A DNA stretch of 64,000 nt from Syncephalis fuscata (Eukaryota > Zoopagomycota > Zoopagomycetes > Zoopagales > Piptocephalidaceae), in assembly GCA_025786725.1 (NCBI GenBank), contig JAHLTZ010000026.1, positions 1 to 64,000 of the forward strand. Reading direction: 5' to 3'. Every line of letters begins with the position of its first letter. The stretch's first letter is position 1. Made by a program: the position numbers and the translations under genes. This document shows, one piece after another, positions 36,697-50,353 of this stretch. A model generated the notes under the pieces. The model was given only the letters and a program-made list of their open reading frames with translations, had not been told where the DNA came from and did no database searches.

Positions 36697-39600
36697 TTAA
36701 TGGGCAAAGTCCAGCAGAAATAGAAATTCTGGTGCACGCATCTCCCATACTACGACGTGTGCAGCCGAGGTCCAAAAACGACGATTGGCCGCAGGACGTA
36801 ACGGGAACGGACCTCGTCGATGTCCATTAATACCATCAATTAGCTCGTATTCAATACCGTGTTCCAGGTGGCCATGAGACGTCGTTTCTTGGTTCTTTTC
36901 CTTATCTCGATTGGCTACTGGATGAACTGCTTCGCCCCAGTGAAGTCGACCAATAATTGGCTCGGGTGGATAAGAAAGGCCGTCGCCACGGGAGAATTGT
37001 GGCGTGTAGGCATAGGCTATATCTCTTCCGGTGTGAGCACCCGTCAAAGCCCAGCCATCATCTTCGTGCAAAGCAATAAGATCTGACGCAGAAATAGCCC
37101 GAATATCTATGATACCCGTACGAGTGCACTCCCATAGTAATTGTCCACGGCCCACCAAATTAATTGTACACAGCCAAGTTGGCTGATCAGGATCAGTGTA
37201 GATTGGGTGGATTAAAACACGGCCCATACCAATGGTTTGTGTGCACAACATATCACCAGTCAACCAAGCAGGTGCACGTTTAAGCGAATGTTCACCCTCA
37301 CGCAACACTCGAGTAGGATTATTTACAACAGACGCATCAATGGTGATGGCCGTTTGACATGGCTTAGGCGTGGCAGTTGAGCGTGGAATGTCTATATCTA
37401 TACTGCTAGCAATGGTGATATCAGCGTCAGGTTCTGGTAAGCCGTAGAATGGTGTAGGTAGATTTGCAATGCTGTTAATAATATTGTCATCTACAGTAGT
37501 AGTTTCATCATTAGATTTAACCTCATTAAAATCTAATCCAGCCAATTGATGCTGATCCAATTGAGCAATATCAGCCGTTATAGATTCAACAATGGATTGA
37601 GTATCAGATGAATGATCTAGCGTAATATTGTCTTTATGTATCGATGCATAAACAGCATTGCTCGATTCTTGTTTCAACAAATCAACTTGTTCGTAGCTCT
37701 ATTTTGTTTATCAGTTAGTCAGCCAGCCTATATCTACTATCACTATCTAGTATCTTACCGAAACTGTTTCATTGTGACAAATGTTGAATGGCCGTGCAGT
37801 GATTTCTACATATTCATACTTTAGCGAACCATTTACCATATCGCATTTGAACACACAAATGCGTCGTTGTCGCGGTTCGTCTTGTGTTTGCGAAGCCAGA
37901 AATGATGTTTCGAATCTTTCCAAATGACATGCTTGGCTAATACCCGATAGTGGATAATGTCTAAATCCAATATTAAGTGGCTCACAAAGATCATAGACCA
38001 CGCGTTTAGCGGCATCCATATCCATTGATCGGTGGCGTGTCGCTAATAGCCATCCATCACGTAATTCTTGAACGCTTACGTAAGGTAGCGTTACATGATT
38101 GTTATTATTGTTGGCGATTAATGTTGCTATCGACCAAACACACGTCATAGGTTGAGAATCTGCCGAATTATTACTAGTGTTCATCAAACTGTTTAATCCT
38201 TCCAATGTGGCACTAAGCTTTCTAGACTTTACACTTGGATGATAAGTTATCGCAACAAATTGGTCATCCATTAAAACTTGATCAATACTAATAGGAGAGT
38301 CTACATCGATAAGCAGCTCAATTGGTACATAGGCAGATCTGTAGCCTAGCGACAATGTAGATACATAGTAAAACTTATCGGGAGTAACAACACCCTCTTC
38401 TAGTATGTCATGAGAAATCGATGCAGATGTTGCAAATGTTGAATGAAACTGATGACGCGCTCTAGCTGCAGCTTGGGCCAAAAGTGTACGACGAGGTGCG
38501 CCATGCATCGACGTGTTGCGGCGACTAAAAGCATGGCTTTGTTGATCATCCCAATCAGATTCCACATCTGCATCTCCAGTATCATCGTCCGTAAAACGGG
38601 TACTATCGAGGAAAGACGGCATGGCGTCAGTTGAAGCAAATTCAGGCTTTCGTCGTTTAGTGGATGGTATTCTCGAGTTTTCTGACAAAGAATAGTCCAT
38701 ATCACTATCGCTCCAATCATCGCCTGTTGTATGTGCGTTGAACGAGCTATTCACAGCAGTAGTTGACGATTTGGCACGTGTACGGCTAACTCGAATAATA
38801 AAGCCCCAAATATTACTTAATAATACTTCAACCGACATCTCTGGCTCTTCTAACGGCTTTTTATCCAGTGGAGATGTAGGGGTTAAATTATCAAGTAATT
38901 CGCTAGCAATACCAGTGGCCAAGTCTGATGATGGACCAAAGCTATCCATGTCCAATATGGGCAATTGGATAGTTCGGCTGTTATTCTGACCCTGACACCA
39001 ATTCACTTCTAGCTGTCTCCTTTGCTGATAGAGACAATACCAATCATTGCCCATTTGGTGATATGCCTTTGTATCAAGCTTTCCTCTGGAAAAGAAGCTT
39101 CTTTGGCGAGATAATAGCATACGCGCCTTACACCAACGTAGCCAATCAATTTCTTCATTGGTCAATGGAAAGTGCATCACATAGGATTGCTGCCAGCGAT
39201 AATTATCTCGGCTAACCTTCTGATGTAATCCTTGACAAGTCAGCGCAAGAGATACAGCTGTGGCATCTGCTGCAAAGTGAGCCACTCTTGCCAAGATAAA
39301 AAGTGGCAGAGGTCTAGGTTTCCACAAAGCTACACGGGCCTCCCATGGATTGACTCTTTTGGCAGCAGTTGGTCGACGGTTGGAAATGGAGCGACCTGGT
39401 AAAGAAAATCTATCTTCACTATAAGACCGGCCACCTTCGTCGGATGTGTGACTGAATATGGAGATACCTGGCGATGATGGACCTGAAGTGCTAGATACTT
39501 GGCCAAATGCCGAAAGTCCACCTGGTACCATTAATCGACCTGAGGCGCCTTCAGATCGTGACATAGCCAAAGAAATGCTAGTATCGGTTACAATAGTCTC

Positions 39601-41250
39601 TGTTGAGAGAGATTCTTGTACAGAAATGGCAATTTGAGATGCTGAATCCATAATCTTTAGTAAATCTTCTTCTGTTGCCGCTTCAGATAAATGAATTTCA
39701 ACAGTTGTTGTACTTTCTTCTGTTGTCATTTCATCATTCACCATTAAAGTTACTGTACTATCAGTATTTAATCCAGTTTCTTCTTTTTCACTGACATTTA
39801 CTTCAATTGATCTGCTGTTCGCTTCTATCTCTTCAATTATTATTCCTTCAGATAAATGAGTTTCAATTGCTGTTACACTCTTTTCTACGGTCAAGTCTGT
39901 CTGATTATCAATATCCAATTCAAGTGCTTCTTCCTCACTGACAGCTACTTCAATGGATTCACTGTCTATTATTACCATTTCTTCAGCTGTCGTTACGCTC
40001 TTCTCTCCTGCCACTTCTTCATTTACTATCGAAACTGCTTGAACATTTGTATTTAATTCAAGTTCTTCTTTCTCCTCAATATCCACTTCAGCTGAATCGT
40101 TATTTACTTTTACTATTTCGTTGACTACAATTGCTTCTGTTACTATTATATTAGATAAATAATTTTTGACTATTATTGCACTTTACCTTCAATTATTTTG
40201 TCATTTGCTATTAAGTTTACTTGAGCATTGGTAACTAATTCAGACTTTTCTTTTTCGCTGATAGTTATTTCAGCCGATTCATTATTTACTTCAACTATTT
40301 CCTCAGCTGTTACTTCTTCAATTGTTATCTCTTCAGCTGTTACTTCTTTAAAGTGAGTTTCAACTATTGTTGTACTTGATTCTACTATTGCTTCCTCGTT
40401 TAACATTAAATCTTCTTGGCTATTGATATTTAATTCAAGTTCTTCTTTCTCCTCAATATCCACTTCAGCTGAATCGTTATTTACTTCTACTATTTCGTTG
40501 ACTACAATTGCTTTTGTTACTATTATATTAGATAAATAATTTTTGACTATTATTGCACTTTACCTTCAGTTATCTTGTCATTTGCCATCAACTCTATCTG
40601 AACTTTGGTAACTAATTCAGATTCTTCGCTCTCATTAACATTTACTTCAACTGATTTATTATTTACTTCTACTATTTCCTTGACTAGTATTTCTTCTGTT
40701 ATTACTACACCAGATAGATGACTTTCGGTTGTTATTACGCTTCTCTCTACTATCACTTCTTTATTTACTACCAAATCTGCCTGGTCATTGGTGTTTAATT
40801 CAGACGCTTCTTTTTCATTAACATCTATTTCAGCCAGTTCACTATCTATTTCTACCAGCATATCTGCAGATAATACTGGTGAACCTGGTGGAGATGGTGG
40901 CAACGGTATGTGCAACCAAATTGATGCCATTATTTCGGTATCTTGTTCAATTGATACCATTGAACTAGTTTTATCTACGTTTAGTAATATTAAAAATTTA
41001 TGAATTGAAATATGTTTATTTTTAATAATAACTTACATGGCTCTGGAAGAGTCTCCTTACAGTCAGCAAGTAATTCATCTTCATGGTTATCATCTTCGCT
41101 GATGAGTGCAGTTTGCGGCGGTGTTCGTGCGTTGGGAATGGATGATGGCTCATTGGCTATTGGTACTTCATCCTGCTTACTCTCTAGTGCTGGCGCAAGT
41201 ATAGCTTCATCATTTGGTATAATATCTACGGGCAAAGCCGTATCAGCCAT
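36697..41250 (-). CDS. F-box-like protein with acidic N-terminal repeats (paralogue 1)
   Basis: Five exons: 41250-41037, 40974-40564, 40519-40187, 40142-37759, 37698-36697; 1,447 residues. The N-terminal third is an acidic repeat region with variants of VEVNVSEKEESELVT and IVETHLSE. Exons 2-4 are tandem copies separated by two 44-nt introns of virtually the same sequence. A Ser-rich linker follows, then a putative F-box near residues 600-650 (LPLFILARVAHFAADATAVS, LTCQGLHQ). The C-terminal half has repeated WLCTINLVGRGQLLWECTRT-like strands that could form a beta-propeller. F-box proteins pick substrates for SCF ubiquitin ligases; that role is inferred here. The neighbour at 42223-44593 aligns in its RRQLEVNWCQG and C-terminal W-rich regions. 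Confidence 0.68.
40143..40563 (-). repeat. Tandem exon-intron duplication inside the F-box-like gene
   Basis: Introns 40563-40520 and 40186-40143 are each 44 nt and read the same (GTAAAGTGCAATAATAGTCA..., ending TATAATAG). The following exon starts are also the same (TAACAAAAGCAATTG against TAACAGAAGCAATTG). The unit is about 377 bp, phase 1 on both sides, so added copies stay in frame. Confidence 0.85.
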
Positions 41251-42222
41251 GATGATTGGATGATTATTTGATAACTATACACAAATATGTTGTAACTCCG
41301 CCGATATCAAGTAAGTGCTATTCAATACACTTGTTGTGTTAAACTGCTATATACGTGTTATAAACTGGTACTTTTGCACAATACCAATAAAAGAATACGA
41401 GAATATAAGAACGATGATAGTTTGGCTATAGGGAAGGTAGTGTGCAGAGAAAGAATAAATGAAGGATACAAGGATCAAATATGTAAACACAGAAACGTTC
41501 AAAGTTTAAGGGTGCACTACAAACAATACAATAGTACAACACTGAGCTTCGTTGGATCAAAGGGAAGGAGAAACGAGAGTGAGAGACAGTTGTAAAAGAT
41601 AGGAACATGAACGACTTATTTGTCTGTTTGTGTGAGTCCGGGACTACGGCCGTGCGTGTGTCCGCGTCAGCATCCATCCGAGTCCAAGGCGTGCCGTGCG
41701 TGTTTGTGTGTGGATGTGCTTGTGTGTGTCATTGGCAAAGATGACCACGTGGTCTCCGTTGTTGCCGGTTGATCCATATGGAAACTAACCAATGCCAATA
41801 GTCCTTGTGCACTAAAAGCAGCCTACTGGTTGCTGTTAATGTCAACGTGCATGCACTATTTTGATAAGACGCAACCACTTTTATTTATCACTTTTGTTTA
41901 CTACTATTCAACTGTAGCGAAATTTTAATATATATATAAAATGATAATACTAATAACAGTAGTAATAATATTTCTAATAATTAAAGTCAAGTTTTAGGCA
42001 AATAAACGATTTGGTATAGTAGCATATCAAACACTTTATCGGTTTAAAAAAATCATGTGCAATTGTTTGGTACAATAAACGCATTCTTGTTTATAATTAT
42101 GTAGATAGTTTATGTTGATTGTTTTAATAAAATAAAGTAGCATAAATAGTAATAATTTAGCGTAATTAATTATTTGGATAATGCAATTTGAAATAAAAGT
42201 AGATATCAAAAATTTTATTTAT
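41251..42222. other. Intergenic between the two F-box-like genes
   Basis: AT-rich, with a GT/CG-rich stretch at 41,640-41,760. Short ORFs lack coding character. Confidence 0.45.
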
Positions 42223-44593
42223 TCAGTTTAGTGTATTTTGTTCAAATGGCTGGCAAGTGGCGTCTAGGAATACATAGCGAGGTAAACGGCGCTGTGGTCG
42301 CATCTTCCATATGGCGCTGGATAGTAGTTCACGTGGCCCCACTCGTCCCTCTTTTACTGAACGCGGCTGTGCGGCCCATTGTGTTAATTCGGCCGATGAA
42401 CGAGAGCGATAGCAGTCTTGTCGATTAGTATTAATGGAGGCTCGTATGTTAGGCTGACTTGCTTCCTCTCCTGCGTTGTAGTTTCTATATGTTTCTTCAT
42501 AGCTTGGTTCAAATTTTCGGGCTGCTTTTGCCCATAAACGCCATTTTAAGTTGTGTGGGGGTTTGATAGGCAAACATATGTGCGTAGAACTGCAATAAAT
42601 GCCTACCGGTTTTTATGAGTTATTGTAGCCGATCGTTTTGCTGTCGATAATGAACGGACTATGTATACCGGTGTATAGTTACTATTTTTAGATGTGTTTC
42701 TAATCATTTGTTGGCCATTATCATTATTATTAGCGGTAAGTAAGCATTTTAGTTCTCCAGTAAGTGCTTTGGCAATTTTGTACTCGCCACCATCCATTTG
42801 ATCAATCTGTATACCGCACTGTAAACCGCCAATAATCATAAAAGTTGAATTTGCTGTGTTCATAGTTGGCCAAATAGAGGTGTAACTGTGAATCATATTT
42901 CCATTTTGTAAACTCAGCACCAATGTTTTATCGTCTGAACTACGAGCTATAATAACGCCACGCTCTGCTATCACGTCTACAGTACAATAACTGGCATAAT
43001 GTTGCCAAACTATACCGTTACTTGAATGGTTCATTGGCACGTCTTTTGTGTTATTGATTGTTAACGTATCCACTGATACATGCTTATTTGTCAAAGATAC
43101 ATCCACCAAAGCCAGCCAGCTTCTACGGTTTATTGCATGATTTCGAATATAAATCACCAATTGATTGTTGTTGCCGCGCAACAACATAACTTTATTGGCT
43201 GTAGGGAGTTTAGTGCGTCGTTTGATGTGTTTTCCTTTGCTTCTGTTGTTTTGTTTTTCACAATTTATAAAGCTAGTGGTTAAAGATGGCTGAATATCAA
43301 ACTGATTGCTAAACAAGATAGTGCAGCTAATAGCTACATCACCATTATTCGTGTTTCGTTCAAAGCAAACTACGTGCCATGAAAACTGTATTTCATTCGA
43401 TTTTTCTTGCCATAAACGAACCACTTGCAATGATGTATTTGTAGAGCTGAGAATAAGCGTTTGACCACGCATGCGGTATGGAAAATGTCCATAGTTTAGA
43501 CGAGTGCCATCATAGTCTTCATTAGTTCCATTTGTTTGCCTCAAGTAGTATACACATAGCTGGAATCTATCATGGTGATTGGCAGAAATGTCTGTCCATA
43601 CGAGCCAGTGCGTAGATATACCGGCTATAATTGCATGCTGACTAACGGATAAAGAAGCACAGGGATCTACTTTAGCAGCTTGCCAAACACAGATACAAGC
43701 TGTAGTATTAACAAAATGGCGCGGAATAACCGCTAAATACATTGAATTTGCCGCTGCTTGGCGAATATAGCTGAATTTTGTCCATTCTTGTGGCAAATAT
43801 ATATCGATTAAATGACAAGTTGCTAATGAATCCTGACTGATTTGTGGCCCATATCATCATTACAATCAGCTTCCTTATTGTGTCTTTTCTTCAAGCCTGG
43901 AATACCAATTGATTGATATTGATTCGCTACCGGTGCAATAAGCAGCCGATGCTGACCTTGTAGCTCGAATGCAGTTCCCCATGTAGCCGATACCAATGGA
44001 AGCAATTTCGAGTGGCGTTGCTTCACCATGATATTTATTTGTTTCATACGTTTATAAATTGAACTTTTTACAAAAAATTGGGAACCTTTTAAGCCTTTTG
44101 CATTTTCCACTGTGGAGTATGGCGTTAATGGTATATTTGATGGATGGACTGGTTTGTCTGAGCTATGGGGTGGCACATGAAGTTCGCGAATTTGGATTGT
44201 ACCATGGCACCATCGTTGTTCAAGCTCTTCTCGCCATTGAAAAGCATTTTTCCATGTCTGGCTCGAGGAATATTTGGGAATAGCCAATGGTGCTGATCTT
44301 AATTCGTAGTCGTTAGAAGCCGGCAATGCAGTAGATGCAAATGGCTGTGACAGTGGAATTAAGGCCAAGCTTTGTCCTATGGCCCAGTCCAACCATTCAG
44401 CCTCTCTTTCTCCCGGAACAACCGGGTACTGAGCCAAATAGCGCTTTTGCCAATAATCATCCTCTAGTAGACCAGTCATAGCGGTACTTATTAGACTATT
44501 TTTACATAATGCTTCGACAGTTGATATATTTGGGAAGCGTTCCTTTTGTTGCTGCTTAGAAAAACTGGACCACCACTTGTTTAATGAGTTCAT
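42223..44593 (-). CDS. F-box-like protein (paralogue 2)
   Basis: No intron is evident; 790 residues once one base is restored at each of two frame breaks, near 43,854 and 42,607. The start is the ATG that gives MNSLNKWWSSFS. The N-terminal region (VEALCKNSLISTAMTGLLED, then YWQKRYLAQYP) resembles an F-box helical segment. FQWREELEQRWCHG matches YQQRRQLEVNWCQG of the upstream paralogue. The second part has beta-propeller-like repeats (NSMYLAVIPRHFV, HWLVWTDISANHHDRFQLCV). At the C-terminus, ELLSSAIWKMR and RYVFLDATCQPF parallel the W-E/M-R plus FLFLLD end of paralogue 1. Function is inferred as an SCF substrate adaptor. Confidence 0.6.
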
Positions 44594-45202
44594 ATTGAAT
44601 AAATATTTGCACAATTGTATATATCGGTTAAAAATAATGAAATGGAATTAAGGCGGTTGTAAAAACGATAAATGTGGCTGTCTGAACACAAGCATGTACT
44701 ATGCACAACAACTCCAAAGGATATAGCCACATATAACCGTTAATGATTGGTTTCAGGTCGACTGGTATGCATATCGAGCCTTGTGATTCACAGTCAACTT
44801 GAGTATTTTAGCAACGCAGTAATACCATTATTAGTGATAATTTATTCATATTCATAAGCAGCACACATAATTGGCGACAATAGCAAAATAGCAAAGGCGG
44901 GCTGTATGATAATTTATACGTGCCGTAATAATGAGTTCTAATACAGATGCTATTATAATCTAATAGATTATATTTAATCTACATTAATTTGTTGCTAATT
45001 AACTAATAAAATTCATAAACTAATCATTTTTAAATCCAAGCTAGATAGTGTATAGTTTATTAAATTTAGCTTTATGTTCAGGGTCTATTTTGGAGAGATT
45101 CATAAGAAGGTGGCATTTGTTGATTAGTTGATGAACTTTGTGCATTATCAGGAAAGATGAGTGAGTCACTTTCACTATTTTGATACGACGGCAGATTTTC
45201 TG
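44594..45202. other. Intergenic, no gene seen
   Basis: Spacer between the second F-box-like gene and the secreted kinase-like paralogue. No supported feature. Confidence 0.45.
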
Positions 45203-46198
45203 TTACAAACAAGTCCCAAGTTCTTCTTCAATTTGTTGATATGTAGCAGGGACTTGTTGATTCGGGTAGATAAGATGATAGTAAACACTAAACTGTGCTT
45301 TTATATTTTCTTTGATTGGCTCGCGCATATTTATTCCAACCAATGAATTAAAAAAGCCAGTTTCTGTAGCGAATGCATTTTCAAATCCTCTGATTAAAAC
45401 CTTAATTCCCGAATTAATACATATGCCTAGTAAAAATAAGTATTATAATAAGCAAACTGCTGTTTTAACTCACCTTCACCATGCATATAGTATACGATTC
45501 CAAGTTTTCTCAAGTAACGCAAACCTAATTTACATTTAATTAATGTGTATTTACTACGATTGAATACATACCACTGGCCGCTTGATTCAATACACTTTCT
45601 GCTATTGGTTTGCTTTCTTTGTCTTTTAGCTTAAAGAGATCAAAAGCAAAGTCTTTGAAGGTTCTATCACAACGACTTGGAGTAACATAACAGTGATATT
45701 CATCTACAGAAAAATGGTCTATCGGCCCAGCAATGTTTTGCTTAAAGTTTATCCTCCAATCGTCTAAAGCAAGTGAACGAGTTACAAGATACTATCGTCG
45801 ACATTATTAGCTATCAAATAAATAGTGTTACAAAGACTTACTTTGTACGCTATAAGGCTATTATATTTTCTATGTGCCTCTTCATTTCCACATGTAACTA
45901 CAACATCATTTCCTTCGCGTATTCCTTTTGCGTAACTAACGGATCTCTTACTGCTTGATCCTTCAATGATTTCAATACCGCGTTTAAAAAATGGACTATC
46001 ACTATTTTTTGCGTAGCCAAGAAATGACGTTTCTTATAGATAGCGTTAGTATTATGTTAAAATATTCAAATGAAAATTGCCAAACCTACTTGTGTGAATT
46101 TCATTGGATAAGGAGGGCAATGCATCAATAGCATGGATAGTTGATAAGACTATCAGGGCAAAAGCAGCCGATAAAGCAGGGAATCGTAAAGTAATCAT
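45203..46198 (-). CDS. Secreted protein with degenerate protein-kinase-like fold (paralogue 2)
   Basis: Five exons: 46198-46090, 46032-45842, 45791-45572, 45524-45474, 45426-45203; 264 residues; intron phases 1, 0, 1, 1. The signal peptide is FPALSAAFALIVLSTIHAID. GIVYYMHGEGICINSGIKVL followed by IRGFENAF resembles a kinase catalytic loop and DFG segment, with HRD read as HGE and DFG as RGF, so catalysis looks lost. Cysteines in VVTCGNEE, EYHCYVTPSRC and GICIN align with VLCGSN, GICYVVPSEC and NICMD of the gene at 4908-5885. The shared intron phases and equal exon 1 and exon 4 lengths show common descent. Host or prey interaction is a guess. Confidence 0.75.
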
Positions 46199-46867
46199 CA
46201 AATTTATAGGCGTTATTTAATCAACTCTGTCGAGCGTTATGACTCTAAAACTAAATTGTATTTTTAAATGCGAACTAGAAAATAAGAAACAGAAAAATGG
46301 ATTGTTAAAAAATAGTATGATTTATAAAAGGCGACGACACGTGGCCATCACGATTTTATTGTTTTATATGGATATATATACATATATTCGTTGGTACAAA
46401 TATGGGGCCAGAAAAGCCAAGTCCGAACTGCTACTAAAACGGATAACTCGTGCCACATCATCGTAGATTTTGTACAAATTCAACACCTGGTGTTTGATAT
46501 TTTACTCTATATTAGTATTTTTATAAATGGTATAAAATAATGACCAATTAATTAGGTAGTCGGCGCAAAGAACTGAAACTCTGCTTATTTTGATTATAAC
46601 TGGGTATTCGCTGCATCTAAATACAATGTATTTAACATTGCAAAGTAAATAATAATTTAGAAAGCATATTAGTATTTACTAATTGCGCAATACTTCGTAT
46701 ATATAGTTAATCCAACTTTTAAATTATTTTTAACAATGTTTATTAGTCATCTATACAGCAAAAACGTATACACGTAGTTGCAACTTGTCGACTAAGCATT
46801 CCATTTTACCACAAACTACACAAACACACACACACACAGTGGTGTACATACAGATAAAGTTTGCTTT
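46199..46867. other. Intergenic, no gene seen
   Basis: AT-rich spacer with a short CA microsatellite (46,825-46,840). No supported gene. Confidence 0.45.
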
Positions 46868-49400
46868 CTATCGTTTCCACGATCGTTCACTATCTTCCAT
46901 GGCGTCAAAATCGCCATCTTCATCCATGGCCGCGTTAGTAGATGGTGCTGCGGCTTCTGGTGTTGGTTGTGCAGGTGCTGACTCGTTATACCATGACATT
47001 TTAAGTGTACCAACTCCCTCCATTTGCGCACCACCAAAAGCGGCTCGTTCTGCTTCGTGTCGCGCTTCAAATGTTACGATGGCTCGGTTTTCGGCATCAT
47101 GGTATCGATGGCCGATATAGAACCAAATTTCTATATAAACTGTTATTCCATTTGTATAATGTGTATTATTAGCTATACTTACTGAAAAATGTTCTTGTAG
47201 CCGACCTTTAATATCATCGGTAAGATCGCGTACTTGTATTTTAGTAGTACGATTATCAAGTCGGAATGTTGTCGGGGCGGCTGGAGCAGCAGCACCTGAT
47301 GCCATAGAAGGTGTCCATGTCATGCTACCACGGCCACGGCCACGACCACGCCATCCACCGTAGCTACCACGTCCACGTCCACGTCCGTAGTAGCCACCAC
47401 TTGTATAATCGTATGCACCTGTGCCATCTACGCCCATTCCTCTGCCTCTTTTTGGAGTTTGGCTAGCTTTGCACGTAGCATAGCCTCTTCACTTTCTGGC
47501 TCGCCTTCCTGAGCTATTGCGTTATTGTTGCTCAGTTCTGATTCACGCTGCATATTATCCAGTTCGTTATCCAGCTGTTTACGCTGCAGTTGTTCAGTAG
47601 TTAGATTAGCGTTGTTGATTGCTTCCTGCTGCTGTGTACGCAAATGTTCAGTTTCTGCTTGACTTTCCCTAACCGTTGCCGCCATTTTGTCCAATGCCTG
47701 TTGTAGTTCTGCACGATCATTATCATTCAAATCCGAACGACTAAGCTGAGATTCCAGTAGTTGCTGCTGTTCAAGCTGCATTTGTAATAGCTGCTCTTTT
47801 TTGCGTTGAATATCAAGAATCTGCTCCAGCTTAGCTTGTCTCTGTCTTGCCTTTACGTCAGCCTCTGATTCTGGATTAGCCAATGAATCACTGGCGCCTT
47901 CATTACCCGTTTCGTCACCTTGCCAGCTATCATTATGAAGTTTTTCATGCCAAAACACTTTTACAAATCGATTACCAAATACTGCATCTTGACAACTGTA
48001 CGCTGAGTAAGCTTCAGCATTTGAGCTGAATTGTACTAATGCCTGGCCATTGGGCGGATCAACTTGGATATTAACAATGGTACCGAATCGACGGAAATAC
48101 TCATTAATCTTGTCAAGCGCACATTGCTCTGGCGATATGCTTTCTACGCGTAGTATTGTACGTGAAGTTGCATTGCTGGCATTCGCGTTAAAAGTGTCAA
48201 ATGCGCCACCGCCACGTCCGCCACGACCGCGACCACGGCCCATACGTGCTCCACCACGACCACGAGCTGATGCAAATGCATCTGTCGCATCAGCACCACC
48301 ATTTAAAGAACCTGGATTTTCTGGTGAATATCCAATTACTTCCGGTGTACCGGTAGCTGTATTGGCCGGTACATGCTCGTATGGACAAGTCTCGCCACGC
48401 GAACAGTAACCTTTCTGATCGAATTGATGACAGCGACCGCGTCGATAGCCACTTCGTGCACCAGGTGCACCCGAAGGTATATAATTCACTGCTGGATAGG
48501 CTAGCATACCTGGCATACCCACACCTGCTACCGATCCGGCCAGTGGATTGGGTGTTGCTCCCCAGACTGGAATAGGGCCACCAGTCGACATAACTGGTGT
48601 AGATGATGTGCCTTGTGTTGAACCAGCTATAGAACGTGGCTGATTTTGCCGTGGTGGCAATCGGTCACGTCGCTTTTGCGAACGACGGTCATCGTAACTG
48701 CCATGGCCGTCACGATAAGTATCGCGGCCCATTCTCGAACTAGGCGAGGCAGATCTTCGCCTAGTCGGGCTACGTGTCCAGTTGCGATCCCGTGTTGGTG
48801 AGCCGTGTCGACGATCTCGTCTGGAGTTACGATCGCTATCAGTCCCGCCCATAACTTCGTCATTATCATGTCGACCTCTGGCTCGTGTATAATCATCACG
48901 TTGTGTTCTTTCACGTCCTCGGTCATGTTCCGATGAACTGTAAGTATTTTGTGATTGATTATACTGATGAGAAGTATCTGGTATAAACTTTTGTCGAACT
49001 TCACGTGGTAAAAAATCCAATGTATCCATCATATTTAGTAAATTATCAACAAATGGCGCCGTATCTATCCACAGTAAACGTTTAGTTGGTTAACATACAT
49101 ACATACGCGCTAATATATCATTTAATTAACCTACATTCACTAAGAAAGTCCTCCAGTTGACTGATACATAGCACGCGCATTTCGTCACGTGGTTTGCCAT
49201 TTTTTATCAGTGCAATCACGTAGTCGGCTAGCACAGCAGGTTCGGCATCACACCTATAGATTCATGGCAATACTGAATATTAGCACTTAAGCGACATAGA
49301 TCCCGTTAACCTACAGTGGCTCGAGCTCCGATGCCAACCAGTCCTTAAGGTACTGAATCGCCGTGGCATCATTCAATACGGCCGCTGTCGATTGCGCCAT
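46868..49400 (-). CDS. RBM26/27-type RNA-binding protein (PWI-like, CCCH, RRM)
   Basis: Four exons: 49400-49315, 49253-49135, 49064-47183, 47130-46868; 783 residues with one base restored at two breaks (near 47,437 and 47,110). RBM26/27 proteins act in nuclear poly(A)-RNA surveillance. In order: an N-terminal PWI-like helical domain (LKDWLASELEPLCDAE, LADYVIALIKNGKP, QLEDFL); an RS/RD-rich region; a CCCH zinc finger (CHQFDQKGYCSRGETCPYEH); RGG stretches; an RRM (TILRVESISPEQC... ALVQFSSNAEAYSAY); a coiled coil rich in Gln/Glu; a second RGG region; and a C-terminal RRM-like domain (IVTFEARHEAERA). It is divergent from the Rab5 gene. Confidence 0.85.
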
Positions 49401-50353
49401 AATACACGAGGACAAGATCCAGCAACGAGGCCGGTCGTTACAGCAATCAGTCCGCTTGAAATGCACACAGATATACTAGTGCAGATCCAATCGTTTACTA
49501 GTCTGTAGAGTTTTGTCGACTACAACCTAGAAGAATTGAGGTATACAGTAAATTAGGATGACTGTATGAAAAAAGAACCGCTAGCTGCAAATTCAGTCCA
49601 ATTTTTGTCTTTGTAATTAATCTGGCAAGTAAACTTAATGTTTAACTATTCGGCATTCACACCAGCGAACGTAGAGTGACTACGACTATACATCTTGTAT
49701 GTAGTCATCGTTTGAATATCATGTTGTCGATGATCACACGTACACCACACCATCATGGACATGCACATCGTTATTCCCTGAAGAAGTGCACGTGTATAGG
49801 CGTGTGTATGCTGTTCAATCTACAAGATAGCATAGATGGCAAAGCGCTCTAAATATACCTTTATTTAAGGATGGCCTTGTAGTGTTGTTATTGCTCATCG
49901 GCTGACTGTGTCATATTAGTCAATTCAGATATATTTACATTTTAGAACTTCTTATTTTTCCCCTTTCGTTGCTTTATTACTACGCTGCAATTATCAACAC
50001 ACTACCACTGTTGTTATAACATTACTAAACTTTTATTACCACCAACACCATCACAGTTACTGATATCAGTGTTGATATCAACAACAACAACAATAGCTTA
50101 CTGCCACTATACCGTTCTTCTTTTTGTTCTCTAACCGTCATACTGTCCACTCACTCGCTCACTTGCCTATTTTCACTCGCACTCATTGCTCGTCCACACA
50201 CCACACCATTACCACCGAGCTGGCTGTTGTTCGATCTTTCTTTAAGTTTAAAAGTTCCATCGTTTGAGGCTTTTCTTCGTTCCATAGCATTTCATCTTTT
50301 TACTGTGTATTCATCGACAACTGTTCCATAAACACACGCAATCCTCAACAGCT
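49401..50353. promoter_or_regulatory. Divergent intergenic region between RNA-binding protein and Rab5 genes
   Basis: About 950 bp shared by two divergent housekeeping genes, so it should hold both promoters. It includes CA/CT-rich tracts before the Rab5 ATG (50,150-50,340) and a GATATC-containing imperfect repeat near 50,060-50,085. No ORF is supported. Confidence 0.45.

Noticed and set aside
42590-42608. A 17-nt intron (GTAGGC...TTGCAG) in the second F-box-like gene
   Set aside because: Too short for spliceosomal removal. The frame break there matches the one-base pattern seen elsewhere.
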